Source: an uncultured Prevotellaceae bacterium (GTDB taxonomy: Bacteria; Bacteroidota; Bacteroidia; Bacteroidales; Bacteroidaceae). From it: a stretch of DNA of 64,000 nt. The position numbers and the translations under genes are program-made. The notes beneath the pieces are model-generated. The model was given only the letters and a program-made list of their open reading frames with translations. It was not told the origin of the DNA and did no database searches. Of the stretch, positions 52,014-59,791 are shown one piece after another; position 1 is the first letter of the stretch; every line of letters starts with the position of its first letter. Location: the NCBI GenBank assembly GCA_900543815.1, contig UQST01000003.1, positions 1 to 64,000 on the forward strand, written 5' to 3'.

Positions 52014-52688
52014 TTACTTGTTGTCTTGCATTGCACCGGCTTCGGCCTGGAGCTGTGTCACGATGCTCTCCAGGCATGCCTGCAACAGTTGGTCACCGCC
52101 GCCGTCATTGATGACTGTGAAGCGTGCCAACTGCCGGGCTTGCGCAGAGTCCTGTCTGGCCATGCGGGCCATCACCTGCTGGCGGCTGGCTCCATCGCGC
52201 AGCATGGCACGCTGCAGACGCACCTCGAGGGGGGCATCCACCAGCAGGATGCTGTCCACCAGCGTGTGGAAACCGCTTTCGCAGAGTATGGCACTCTCGA
52301 TGGCCACCACGGGGAAACGGCTGTGGGCATCGGCCCAGCGCAGGAAGTCGCTGCGCACGGCGGGATGGATGATGGCATTGACCTGCGCGGCATGCTCGGG
52401 GGAGGCAAACAGGTAGGCGGCCAGCACGGGCTTCTGCATCTGTCCCTGCTGCCAAAGGTGGTCGCCCACCAGTTGTGTGAGAGCCGTCCTGATGTCGTCC
52501 GACTCTGCGGTCAGCCGCTTGGCCTCGCTGTCACAGTCATAAACAGGCACGTCCCAACGGGCCTGCAGCATCTGAGCCACATAGCTCTTGCCACTGCCTA
52601 TGCCGCCCGTGATGCCCAGACGAATCTGTCCCGGGTGCCTGGATTGTGCGTCATCGTGAACGCCGTTGCCTGTTGCCATTGCCGTCAC
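52014..52688 (-). CDS. coaE: Dephospho-CoA kinase
   Basis: The 224-residue kinase adds the 3'-phosphate in the last step of coenzyme A synthesis. The P-loop is GITGGIGSGKS near residues 25-35, followed by VPVYDCDSEAKRL (substrate-binding DxD region) and the lid region RLQRAMLRDGASRQQVMARM. The GTG at 52688 overlaps the ybbR stop; an ATG at 52679 is an alternative. The N-terminal extension of about 20 residues before the P-loop is longer than usual. Confidence 0.94.
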   Translation of the reverse strand: MTAMATGNGVHDDAQSRHPGQIRLGITGGIGSGKSYVAQMLQARWDVPVYDCDSEAKRLTAESDDIRTALTQLVGDHLWQQGQMQKPVLAAYLFASPEHAAQVNAIIHPAVRSDFLRWADAHSRFPVVAIESAILCESGFHTLVDSILLVDAPLEVRLQRAMLRDGASRQQVMARMARQDSAQARQLARFTVINDGGGDQLLQACLESIVTQLQAEAGAMQDNK

Positions 52689-53698
52689 TGGTTGTCGTCG
52701 CCTTCATCCGAACTGTCTGTCTGCTCTATCAGATAATCCACCTCTTGAGGCACGATGCGCACGTTGGACACGCCCTCGGGCAGTGACTTCAGGTGCAAAC
52801 GGTACTTGATGGAGGGATTCTGGAGCAGTTCCTCGTAGGTGGCAGCCAGCACGAAGTTGTCGGCAGTATAGCGCGAGAACTGGCTGGAGCCTACTCTGAA
52901 GGTCACGCGAGCCTTGCTGGGGAATGTGCGCAGCACCTTGTCGCCCGGGAAGTTGAGCCCTATGATGGGCACCTCCACCGTCTTCTCGGTGTAATAGTCC
53001 ACCAAGGCCGTCACGTGGATGCTGGATGGCTCATAGCGCACACCCTTCATCTGGCGCGGCGTGGCCTGCACCGTGGTGTTCTCCGTCAGCTGTGCCATGC
53101 TCACGCTGACGTATGCGGCACGCATGGTATCGAGCACCTGGGTGGGTGCATACACGGTGACGGTGTCGGGCTCGGGGCGCATACCCACCAGGTAATTCTG
53201 TGGCGTGGTGGTCACCTTGCCGCAGACTCTCACGGGCAGGCGGTATGCCAGACCACGGTTGAAGTAATACTCGATGGTGTCGGGGTGGATGGCCTGTATG
53301 TGGCTGGTGGCTTCGAGCTGGTTCTGGATGGCGCGCTGGATTTCCTGAAGGGGAATCTGCACACGGGCGCTCGATGCTCCATTGTCATAGGCAGAGAAGT
53401 CCAATTCTACGGGCTTCAGTTCCCTGCGGCGCATATAGCGCACCAGGGCTGTCCCCCTATCGTGCACGCTCACCGATATCTGGCTGGGGAGAGGAGTGGT
53501 GATGACCACATTCTCGGGCACCTCGGTGAGCTGCAGAGGCACCTGCAGGCGAATGTCAAACGACTCGTTGAGCGTCTGCAGAAGCCAGAAACCATAGGAG
53601 ATGGCCAGGAAAAAGAGAAAGACCAGGGTCTCACGTGCCTTTGAACTCAGGAGCGCGACTCTGATCTTTCTTATGGTTCTGCTTGTTCTGGCGTTCAT
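52685..53698 (-). CDS. YbbR-like domain membrane protein
   Basis: The 337-residue protein has a basic N-terminus, one membrane helix (TLVFLFFLAISYGFWLLQ, residues about 26-43) and YbbR-type repeats outside the cytoplasm (VPLQLTEVPENVVITTPLPS; YRLPVRVCGKVTTTPQNYLV). In Firmicutes YbbR (CdaR) regulates a diadenylate cyclase; whether this applies here is unknown. It is coupled to coaE by a 4-bp overlap. Confidence 0.88.
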   Translation of the reverse strand: MNARTSRTIRKIRVALLSSKARETLVFLFFLAISYGFWLLQTLNESFDIRLQVPLQLTEVPENVVITTPLPSQISVSVHDRGTALVRYMRRRELKPVELDFSAYDNGASSARVQIPLQEIQRAIQNQLEATSHIQAIHPDTIEYYFNRGLAYRLPVRVCGKVTTTPQNYLVGMRPEPDTVTVYAPTQVLDTMRAAYVSVSMAQLTENTTVQATPRQMKGVRYEPSSIHVTALVDYYTEKTVEVPIIGLNFPGDKVLRTFPSKARVTFRVGSSQFSRYTADNFVLAATYEELLQNPSIKYRLHLKSLPEGVSNVRIVPQEVDYLIEQTDSSDEGDDNQ

Positions 53699-53767
53699 TT
53701 CTGCTCTTCGATGCGGAAGTCAAGCCTGCCGGCCTGCTCCCGGCAACATATTGGGGTTAGTTTGCCG

Positions 53768-54070
53768 TCAGCGTACTGTGGGCTGTGCAGAGGCATACAC
53801 CGAATTGCGGTCCACCTTGATGCAAACGCCCTTTGACACTTCGATAAGGAGAGCATTGTCCTCCTCGATAACGTCCTTCACGGTGCCATATATACCTCCA
53901 GCGGTCACCACAGACTGTCCCTTCTCGATGCTGTTGCGGAACTTCTGTATTTCCTTCTGCTTCTTCTGCTGTGGGCGGAAGATGAAGAACCACATGATGA
54001 CGATAATCAGACCCAGCATGATGAGTGGCTGGTACTGCTGCATAGCGGATGCTGCCAATACTGTAATCAT
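53768..54070 (-). CDS. yajC: Preprotein translocase subunit YajC
   Basis: The 100-residue protein has a single membrane helix (PLIMLGLIIVIMWFFIFRP) and the YajC core QKEIQKFRNSIEKGQSVVTA, then GGIYGTVKDV. It associates with SecDF-YidC at the Sec translocon. It lies between nusB and ybbR on the same strand, a common Bacteroidales order. Confidence 0.95.
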   Translation of the reverse strand: MITVLAASAMQQYQPLIMLGLIIVIMWFFIFRPQQKKQKEIQKFRNSIEKGQSVVTAGGIYGTVKDVIEEDNALLIEVSKGVCIKVDRNSVYASAQPTVR

Positions 54071-54137
54071 TGTTTTATAGTTTAATGTGTGTTTCTTATC
54101 GGGTTTCTTTCACTCGGCCGTAGCGATGGCCTGTGCC

Positions 54138-55133
54138 TCACGCCTCGCCCTCCTGGGCAGCGGGGGCCTCTTCGGCAGTGCTCCCGGCGCAGCGCACCTG
54201 CACGGGCACGTCCTTCATGAGCTTCTTCTCCTTGGCCAGGCGCTTCACGATAGTGTCGAGCGTGGCATTGACATACTTGCCGCTCTTGGGTGAGCCATAG
54301 GTCTTGGCCAGCTCCACATACTCGCTGATGCTCACGCTGACGGGTATCTCGGGGAAGGTGACAATCTCTGCCAGCGCCACCTGCATGATGATGCGGTCCA
54401 TGAGGGCAACACGGTTGATGTCCCAGCCTCGCGTGGTGGAGGCGATATACTCGGTGAATGTGTCGGCTCCCGTGATGGCATGACGCAGCAGACGGATAGC
54501 GAAGCAGCGGTCCTGCTCATCGCGGAACTCGGGCAGCAGAGGCTGGTTGTCATCGCTCTCCTCGCTGAAGAGCTTGATGGTCTTGAGCACAAACGTATCC
54601 ACGATAGCCTTGTCATCGTTCCAGTAGATGTCCATCTCCTCCAGGATGTCATCCAGCTCCTCGTTGTTGCAGACGAACTCCCTGTAGGCCTTGCGCCAGA
54701 ATGCGCGATCCTCTGCATAGCTGTCCTCCGCAGCCTCCATGTAGGCGGCATAGAGGGGGCTGTCCTCTATCTTGGTGTAGAGAGAGCGTACAAAGTTCTC
54801 CTGGTCAGCCCAGGATATCTTCTGCGAGTCCACATAGTCACGCAACTGACTGTTCCCCTCAAGCTGAAGAAGGAAGCGGTTATTGATGAAGCGGCTGTTG
54901 TCCAGCTCCTTCAAGCCCAGTCGGCGCGCTCTGCTGCGGCGCATCTCTTCCATACGGAGCCCCATGCGCCCCACTTCCACAATCAGTAGCAAGAGGCTTG
55001 CATACAACTTATAAGCGCGACCCAGGCTGAAGTCCAACTCCTTCTCGGCCGCGTCAATACTCTTCGAACCGCTCTGGCAATATGAATAGATTATCTGAAC
55101 CAGCTTCAGTCGAATCAATTCGCGATTTATCAT
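54138..55133 (-). CDS. nusB: Transcription antitermination factor NusB, long form
   Basis: The 331-residue protein has the NusB fold at the C-terminus (ATTRGWDINRVALMDRIIMQ; ALAEIVTFPEIPVSVSISEY; YVELAKTYGSPKSGKYVNATL), preceded by about 170 residues not present in the ~140-residue proteobacterial form. The long form is usual in Bacteroidetes. NusB with S10 binds boxA RNA during rRNA transcription. The C-terminus ends in an alanine/glutamate-rich tail. Confidence 0.92.
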   Translation of the reverse strand: MINRELIRLKLVQIIYSYCQSGSKSIDAAEKELDFSLGRAYKLYASLLLLIVEVGRMGLRMEEMRRSRARRLGLKELDNSRFINNRFLLQLEGNSQLRDYVDSQKISWADQENFVRSLYTKIEDSPLYAAYMEAAEDSYAEDRAFWRKAYREFVCNNEELDDILEEMDIYWNDDKAIVDTFVLKTIKLFSEESDDNQPLLPEFRDEQDRCFAIRLLRHAITGADTFTEYIASTTRGWDINRVALMDRIIMQVALAEIVTFPEIPVSVSISEYVELAKTYGSPKSGKYVNATLDTIVKRLAKEKKLMKDVPVQVRCAGSTAEEAPAAQEGEA

Positions 55134-55154
55134 ACCATTGTCTTAAAATGTGGA

Positions 55155-55162
55155 CAAAAGTA
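55155..55162 (-). promoter_or_regulatory. -7 element (TACTTTTG) for nusB
   Basis: CAAAAGTA on the plus strand, 21 bp upstream of the nusB ATG; it could drive nusB-yajC-ybbR-coaE-DUF5606. Confidence 0.6.
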
Positions 55163-55265
55163 CGCATTTTGCCCCACATAGGCATAATTTTCCCCGTTTT
55201 TTTTGGTGGATAGAGAAAATAAGGGGACTTTTGCGAAGGAAACATGCCAACGCATACAAAAGACA

Positions 55266-55607
55266 ATGGAAGCAAAAACAACACAGAAGAGCACCGACTC
55301 AGACATTCTATTCTCGAGGACAGTGAAAGCCGGCCAGCGTATCTACTATCTGGACGTGAAAGAGAACAAGCGCGGAGAGAAGTATCTGAGCATTACGGAG
55401 AGCAAGAAGACAACATCGGGCGCCGTGGAGAACCCACACGTGAGTTATGAGAAGCACAAGATATTCCTTTTCTCCGAGGACTTCGACAAGTTTCTGGTCG
55501 CCCTGCAAGAGGCCATGAGCTATGCACAGGCCGCCTCACCCGAAGCGGAAGAGCGCGCCGAAGCAGGCGAGATTCACATTGACCTGGACTTCCCCACCGA
55601 ACTGTAA
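55266..55607 (+). CDS. PUR-alpha-like (DUF3276) nucleic-acid-binding protein
   Basis: The 113-residue protein matches the PUR-alpha/DUF3276 family: DILFSRTVKAGQRIYYLDVK, GEKYLSITESKK and HKIFLFSEDFDKFLVALQEA. Family members bind single-stranded purine-rich DNA or RNA as dimers. I chose the ATG at 55266 over the upstream in-frame start at 55203. The C-terminus is acidic. It diverges from nusB. Confidence 0.9.
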   Translation: MEAKTTQKSTDSDILFSRTVKAGQRIYYLDVKENKRGEKYLSITESKKTTSGAVENPHVSYEKHKIFLFSEDFDKFLVALQEAMSYAQAASPEAEERAEAGEIHIDLDFPTEL

Positions 55608-55759
55608 GGCAGGAGAGAGCACCTTGCAAAAATGAAAGGTTGAGTCCTTGAGTCAAAGAAGACTGGCCTTCGAGGATGAAGGAAAGCTTATTCGACACAG
55701 GGCAAAATCCCATGCGCTGCACATCCCGACGACCTATACATTATATATTATAGGGCCAC

Positions 55760-55932
55760 AAGGAGATTACCAATGGAGCACGGAGGGACAGTAATTGGGA
55801 CACGGGAAGATTGTCAATGGGACGCAGCGAGGCTGCAATTGAGGCACAAAAAGATTATCGATGGAGTGCAACGAGGCTGCAATGGAGATGCAGAAAGACA
55901 ATCATTGTGACGAAGAGAAACAATCATCAGGG
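55760..55932. repeat. Tandem array, 22-bp period, about 8 units
   Basis: Units begin at 55760, 55782, 55804, 55826, 55848 and 55870, then drift by one base near 55892 and 55913. The consensus is about GGGAAGATTNTCAATGGGAC; some units carry AGGCTGC in place of AGATTNT. The array lies in the 565-bp gap before rplY; the remaining sequence in that gap (55608-55759) shows only an AT-rich stretch near 55741-55752. Confidence 0.85.
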
Positions 55933-56085
55933 CTTGAAAAGTGAGACAGGCGCGTGTACCGCACCAGACAAGACGCTGACAGACAAGAACCTGCGCGCCA
56001 AGGCGACCTGAGGAGCCTGCCCCGCTTTCCAATACAGAAGAATGGAAAAACCAGGGAAACGTGCTGGCATTCCAAGAAAAAGCCG

Positions 56086-56093
56086 TATCTTTG
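56086..56093 (+). promoter_or_regulatory. -7 element (TATCTTTG) for rplY
   Basis: TATCTTTG lies 79 bp upstream of the ATG. Confidence 0.6.
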
Positions 56094-56172
56094 CCCCGCT
56101 TTTTGAGCCGTGTGATGGCGAATTAAGCACCAAAAGACTTAATTTAGAGTAACACAACAAACTAAGAACAAG

Positions 56173-56763
56173 ATGAAAAGTATCAACGTGAAGGGTACTG
56201 CACGTACCGAGACTGGCAAGAAGGCTACACGCGAGCTGCGTAAGAACGGCAACGTTCCCTGCAACCTCTATGGCGAGAGCAAGGGTGAGAACGGCGAGAA
56301 CACAGCTATGAGCTTCTACACATCACAGGAGGAGCTGCGCAAGTTGGTTTATTCTCCCGACATCTACAGCGTTAACCTGAACATCGATGGCAAGGAGTGC
56401 AAGGCTATCATGAAGGAGCTCCAGTTCCATCCCGTCACTGACCAGCTGCTGCATGTGGACTTCTACGAAATCACCGAGGAGAAGCCCATCGTGATGGAGG
56501 TGCCTATCCAGATGACCGGACTGGCTGAGGGCGTAAAGGCCGGTGGTAAGCTGGCTGCCAGCGTGCGCAAGCTGAAGGTTCGCGCAGCATACACCGCCAT
56601 CCCCGAGAAGCTGAACATCGATGTGACACACCTCGCTCTGGGCAAGACCATCAAGGTGGGCGAGTTGCATTTCGAGGGCCTCGAGCTGGTTACAAGCCCC
56701 AGTGTGGTTGTTTGTCAGGTGAAGATGACACGCTCTGCCATGAGCGCTGCTGCCAAGGCCTAA
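56173..56763 (+). CDS. rplY: 50S ribosomal protein L25 (CTC form)
   Basis: The 196-residue protein binds 5S rRNA. The N-terminal L25 domain starts [20 protein letters not shown] with [13 protein letters not shown], and the C-terminal TL5/CTC domain follows from about residue 100 ([20 protein letters not shown]). The two-domain length is normal for this branch. It is followed 23 bp later by pth, an arrangement that is widely conserved. Confidence 0.96.
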   Translation: MKSINVKGTARTETGKKATRELRKNGNVPCNLYGESKGENGENTAMSFYTSQEELRKLVYSPDIYSVNLNIDGKECKAIMKELQFHPVTDQLLHVDFYEITEEKPIVMEVPIQMTGLAEGVKAGGKLAASVRKLKVRAAYTAIPEKLNIDVTHLALGKTIKVGELHFEGLELVTSPSVVVCQVKMTRSAMSAAAKA

Positions 56764-56786
56764 TACAGCAACACTGTCACGACAAG

Positions 56787-57350
56787 ATGAAATACCTGAT
56801 AACGGGGCTGGGTAACATCGGCGACGAGTACGATGGCACCCGCCACAACATCGGATTTAGAGTATTGGACGCCCTTGCTAAGGCGTCCAATACTGCTTTT
56901 GAGGACAAGCGTTACGGCTTCGTGGCCCACATGAGGGTGAAGAATGCCGAGCTCGTGCTACTGAAGCCCTCCACCTATATGAACCTGTCGGGCAATGCCG
57001 TTCGCTACTGGCTGCAGCAGGAGAAAGTGCCCATCGAGAACCTGCTCGTGGTGGTGGACGACCTGAGTCTGCCCGTTGGCACCATCAGGCTCAAGCCCTC
57101 GGGAAGCGCGGCGGGGCACAACGGCCTCAAGCACATAGCGCAGATGCTGGGCACCGAGCAGTACAACAGACTCAAGTTCGGAATAGGCAACGAATTCCCG
57201 CGCGGCGGGCAGGTCGATTTCGTACTGGGCCGTTTCTGCCCCGAAGATGAGCAGAAGGTGAACGAGAAAGTGCCCGTGGCATGCGATGCCATCAAGGCTT
57301 TCGCACTCAGCGGAATGCAGTTCGCCATGTGCAACTACAACAACAAATAA
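56787..57350 (+). CDS. pth: Peptidyl-tRNA hydrolase
   Basis: The 187-residue enzyme releases peptides from peptidyl-tRNA. Motifs: [20 protein letters not shown] with the catalytic histidine near residue 20, [28 protein letters not shown] with the conserved aspartate, and [12 protein letters not shown]. The ATG at 56787 gives the family start. It is cotranscribed with rplY. Confidence 0.96.
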   Translation: MKYLITGLGNIGDEYDGTRHNIGFRVLDALAKASNTAFEDKRYGFVAHMRVKNAELVLLKPSTYMNLSGNAVRYWLQQEKVPIENLLVVVDDLSLPVGTIRLKPSGSAAGHNGLKHIAQMLGTEQYNRLKFGIGNEFPRGGQVDFVLGRFCPEDEQKVNEKVPVACDAIKAFALSGMQFAMCNYNNK

Positions 57351-57398
57351 CTTACAGATGCGGCAAGGCTGACCTTGCAAACCATTAAACCACACCCT

Positions 57399-58628
57399 AT
57401 GGAACTGACTGACAGATTTCTCAAATACGTGTCCATCGACACACAATCAAGCGAGGAGAACGAGGCACAGTGCCCCAGCACCGACAAGCAACGGGACTTG
57501 GCACGCTACCTCTACGGGGAGCTCCAGGCCATCGGACTGACCGAAGTGGAGATGGACGAGCATGCCTATGTGTATGCCACCCTCCCCGCCAACACCGACA
57601 AGGCCGTGCCCACCATCGGCTTCATCGCCCACATGGACACCAGTCCCGACTGCAGCGGTGCCGGCATCCGCCCGCGCATCATACACAACTATGACGGCAC
57701 CGACATCGTACTCGACCCCAACGAAGGCATCATCACATCGGTGGAGCAGTTCCCCGAGCTTAAGGCACACGTGGGAGAGGACCTCATAGTCACCGACGGC
57801 CATACCCTGCTGGGTGCCGACGACAAAGCGGGCATCGCCGAAATAGTGTCCGCCATGACCTACCTCATGCAGCATCCCGAAATCAAGCACGGCAAGATAC
57901 GTGTTGCATTCAACCCCGACGAGGAAATCGGTGCGGGAGCACACCTCTTCGATGTGGAGAAATTCGGTTGCCAATGGGCCTACACCATGGACGGCGGCGA
58001 AGTGGGTGAACTGGAGTACGAGAATTTCAATGCCGCAGGAGCGAAGATACAGATACAGGGACGCAACGTGCATCCAGGCTATGCCAAGGGTAAGATGGTG
58101 AACGCATGCCTGCTCGCCAGCGAGTTCATGGCTTTGCTCCCTGCCGACGAGCGCCCCGAGACCACCGAAGGATACGAGGGATTCTACCACCTGACCGGCA
58201 TGAACGGCAGCGTGGAGGAGGCCACCCTGAGCTATATCATACGCGACCACAGCCGCGAAGCCTTCGAGCAGCGCAAGACGAAGGTGGCCGAGGCTGCACA
58301 GATGATGAACAGCAAGTACGGCGAGGGCACGGTGACAGCCGTGGTCAAGGACCAGTACTACAACATGCTCTCGCAGCTCGAGGACAAGCCACACATCACC
58401 GGCATCGCCCACGAAGCCATCCGCGAGGCGTGCGGCTTCTGCCAGGTGGTGCCCATCCGCGGCGGTACCGACGGTGCCCAACTGTCCTTCAAGGGGCTGC
58501 CATGCCCCAACATCTTTGCCGGCGGCCTCAATTTCCACGGCAAGCATGAGTTTGTGCCCATACAGAGCATGCAGAAGGCCATGATGACCGTGGTCAATAT
58601 CTGCCGCCTCACAGCAGAGAGGGCTTGA
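57399..58628 (+). CDS. pepT: Peptidase T (tripeptide aminopeptidase)
   Basis: The 409-residue M20-family dizinc peptidase cleaves the N-terminal residue of tripeptides. Zinc and catalytic residues appear in [53 protein letters not shown] and [14 protein letters not shown]. The dimerisation domain lies between about residues 205 and 315. The ATG at 57399 is preferred over one eight codons upstream. It follows pth by 48 bp. Confidence 0.95.
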   Translation: MELTDRFLKYVSIDTQSSEENEAQCPSTDKQRDLARYLYGELQAIGLTEVEMDEHAYVYATLPANTDKAVPTIGFIAHMDTSPDCSGAGIRPRIIHNYDGTDIVLDPNEGIITSVEQFPELKAHVGEDLIVTDGHTLLGADDKAGIAEIVSAMTYLMQHPEIKHGKIRVAFNPDEEIGAGAHLFDVEKFGCQWAYTMDGGEVGELEYENFNAAGAKIQIQGRNVHPGYAKGKMVNACLLASEFMALLPADERPETTEGYEGFYHLTGMNGSVEEATLSYIIRDHSREAFEQRKTKVAEAAQMMNSKYGEGTVTAVVKDQYYNMLSQLEDKPHITGIAHEAIREACGFCQVVPIRGGTDGAQLSFKGLPCPNIFAGGLNFHGKHEFVPIQSMQKAMMTVVNICRLTAERA

Positions 58629-58633
58629 GCACG

Positions 58634-59071
58634 ATGGCCAGTCAGGAAGCACGTATAGACAAATGGCTGTGGGCTGCACGTATCTTCAAGACACGCACCC
58701 TGGCCACTGCCGCCTGCCGCAAAGGGCAGGTGAGCATGGGAGGCACCCAGCTGAAAGCGAGCCGCACAGTGAAGGCAGGCGACGTGGTGAGCGTGCGCAA
58801 GCCGCCTGTCACCTATTCCTTCAAGGTACTGCAGCCCATCGAGAAGCGCGTGGGAGCAAGGCTCCTGCCTGAAATACTGGAGAATGTCACGCCGCAGGAG
58901 CAGTACGAACTGCTGGAGATGAGCCGCATCAGCGGATTTGCCAACCGTGCCAAGGGAACCGGCCGACCCACCAAGAAGGACCGCCGCGACCTGGACGAGT
59001 TCACACAGGACGTGCCTACGTACTTCGGAGATTTCGACTTCGACATGGACGACGACGATGAGCTGGAATAA
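58634..59071 (+). CDS. S4-domain RNA-binding protein (Hsp15-like)
   Basis: The 145-residue protein begins with an S4 domain (EARIDKWLWAARIFKTRTLA, then RKGQVSMGGTQLKASRTVK), as in Hsp15, which binds stalled 50S subunits carrying peptidyl-tRNA. The C-terminus is unusually acidic (DFDFDMDDDDELE). The ATG at 58634 begins 5 bp after the pepT stop; a TTG at 58625 overlaps it. With pth just upstream it may deal with stalled ribosomes, which is inference. Confidence 0.9.
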   Translation: MASQEARIDKWLWAARIFKTRTLATAACRKGQVSMGGTQLKASRTVKAGDVVSVRKPPVTYSFKVLQPIEKRVGARLLPEILENVTPQEQYELLEMSRISGFANRAKGTGRPTKKDRRDLDEFTQDVPTYFGDFDFDMDDDDELE

Positions 59072-59184
59072 GGCGGGCACCATGAGTCACACCGCCGGGC
59101 AGGGTCTTCAGGCCCCCGAAGCACGGCCATAAGGGCCACACAGAGCACCACCTGACACCTGCCCATCAGACACCTGCCGGAAAC

Positions 59185-59262
59185 GCACTGCGGTGCATCG
59201 GGCTATGCAGCGCGCTGCGCAGGACATCGCAGCACGCTGCACAAGCCACTGCACCGCACTAC
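59185..59262. repeat. 78-bp four-dyad element, copy 9
   Basis: Dyads begin at 59185, 59207, 59229 and 59251. The left edge is GAAAC. The element ends 16 bp before the ATG of the Lrp-type regulator and fills most of the 207-bp gap after the S4 gene, so it lies in or at the 5' leader of the regulator. Confidence 0.92.
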
Positions 59263-59278
59263 ATAAAAACGAGGAAGC

Positions 59279-59746
59279 ATGCACACAGAAGAACTTGACA
59301 AGACCGACCTGATGATTCTGCGCGCCCTGCAGCAGAACGCACGCCTCACCACCAAGGAACTGGCGGCGCAGGTGCATCTCTCCACCACCCCTGTCTTCGA
59401 GCGCCAGAAGCGCCTCGAACGGATGGGCTACATACGCAAGTACGTGGCGGTGCTCGATGCCGACAAGCTCAACAGGGGCTTCATCGTGTTTTGCAATGTG
59501 AAGCTGAGGCGCATGAACCGCGACATCGCACAGGACTTCGCCGACCGCATCAGGGACACCGAGCAGGTGAGCGAGTGCTACAACATCAGTGGCAACTTCG
59601 ACTTTATGCTCAAGATACACGCTCCCGACATGAAGGCATACCAGGAGTTCATCCTTAACACCCTGGGGGCAATAGAGAGCGTAGGCAGCATAGAGAGCAC
59701 TTTCGTGATGTCTGAAATAAAGAACGACTGCGGCATCAGCATCTAA
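59279..59746 (+). CDS. Lrp/AsnC-family transcriptional regulator
   Basis: The 155-residue protein has the N-terminal helix-turn-helix (DLMILRALQQNARLTTKELA, AQVHLSTTPVFERQKRLERM) and a C-terminal RAM domain for effector binding (SGNFDFMLKIHAPDMKAYQE). The effector is probably an amino acid, not identifiable from the sequence. A four-dyad element sits directly upstream. Confidence 0.92.
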   Translation: MHTEELDKTDLMILRALQQNARLTTKELAAQVHLSTTPVFERQKRLERMGYIRKYVAVLDADKLNRGFIVFCNVKLRRMNRDIAQDFADRIRDTEQVSECYNISGNFDFMLKIHAPDMKAYQEFILNTLGAIESVGSIESTFVMSEIKNDCGISI

Positions 59747-59791
59747 TGCCAAGCCGCGCACAAGCATATACAGAGAGGAGAGACAAGCAAG

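Noticed and set aside
470..59262. The four-dyad elements or 22-bp arrays as CRISPR arrays
   Set aside because: Units are 22 bp with 10-bp spacers or no spacers, spacers recur between loci, each element has only four units, and no cas gene is present.
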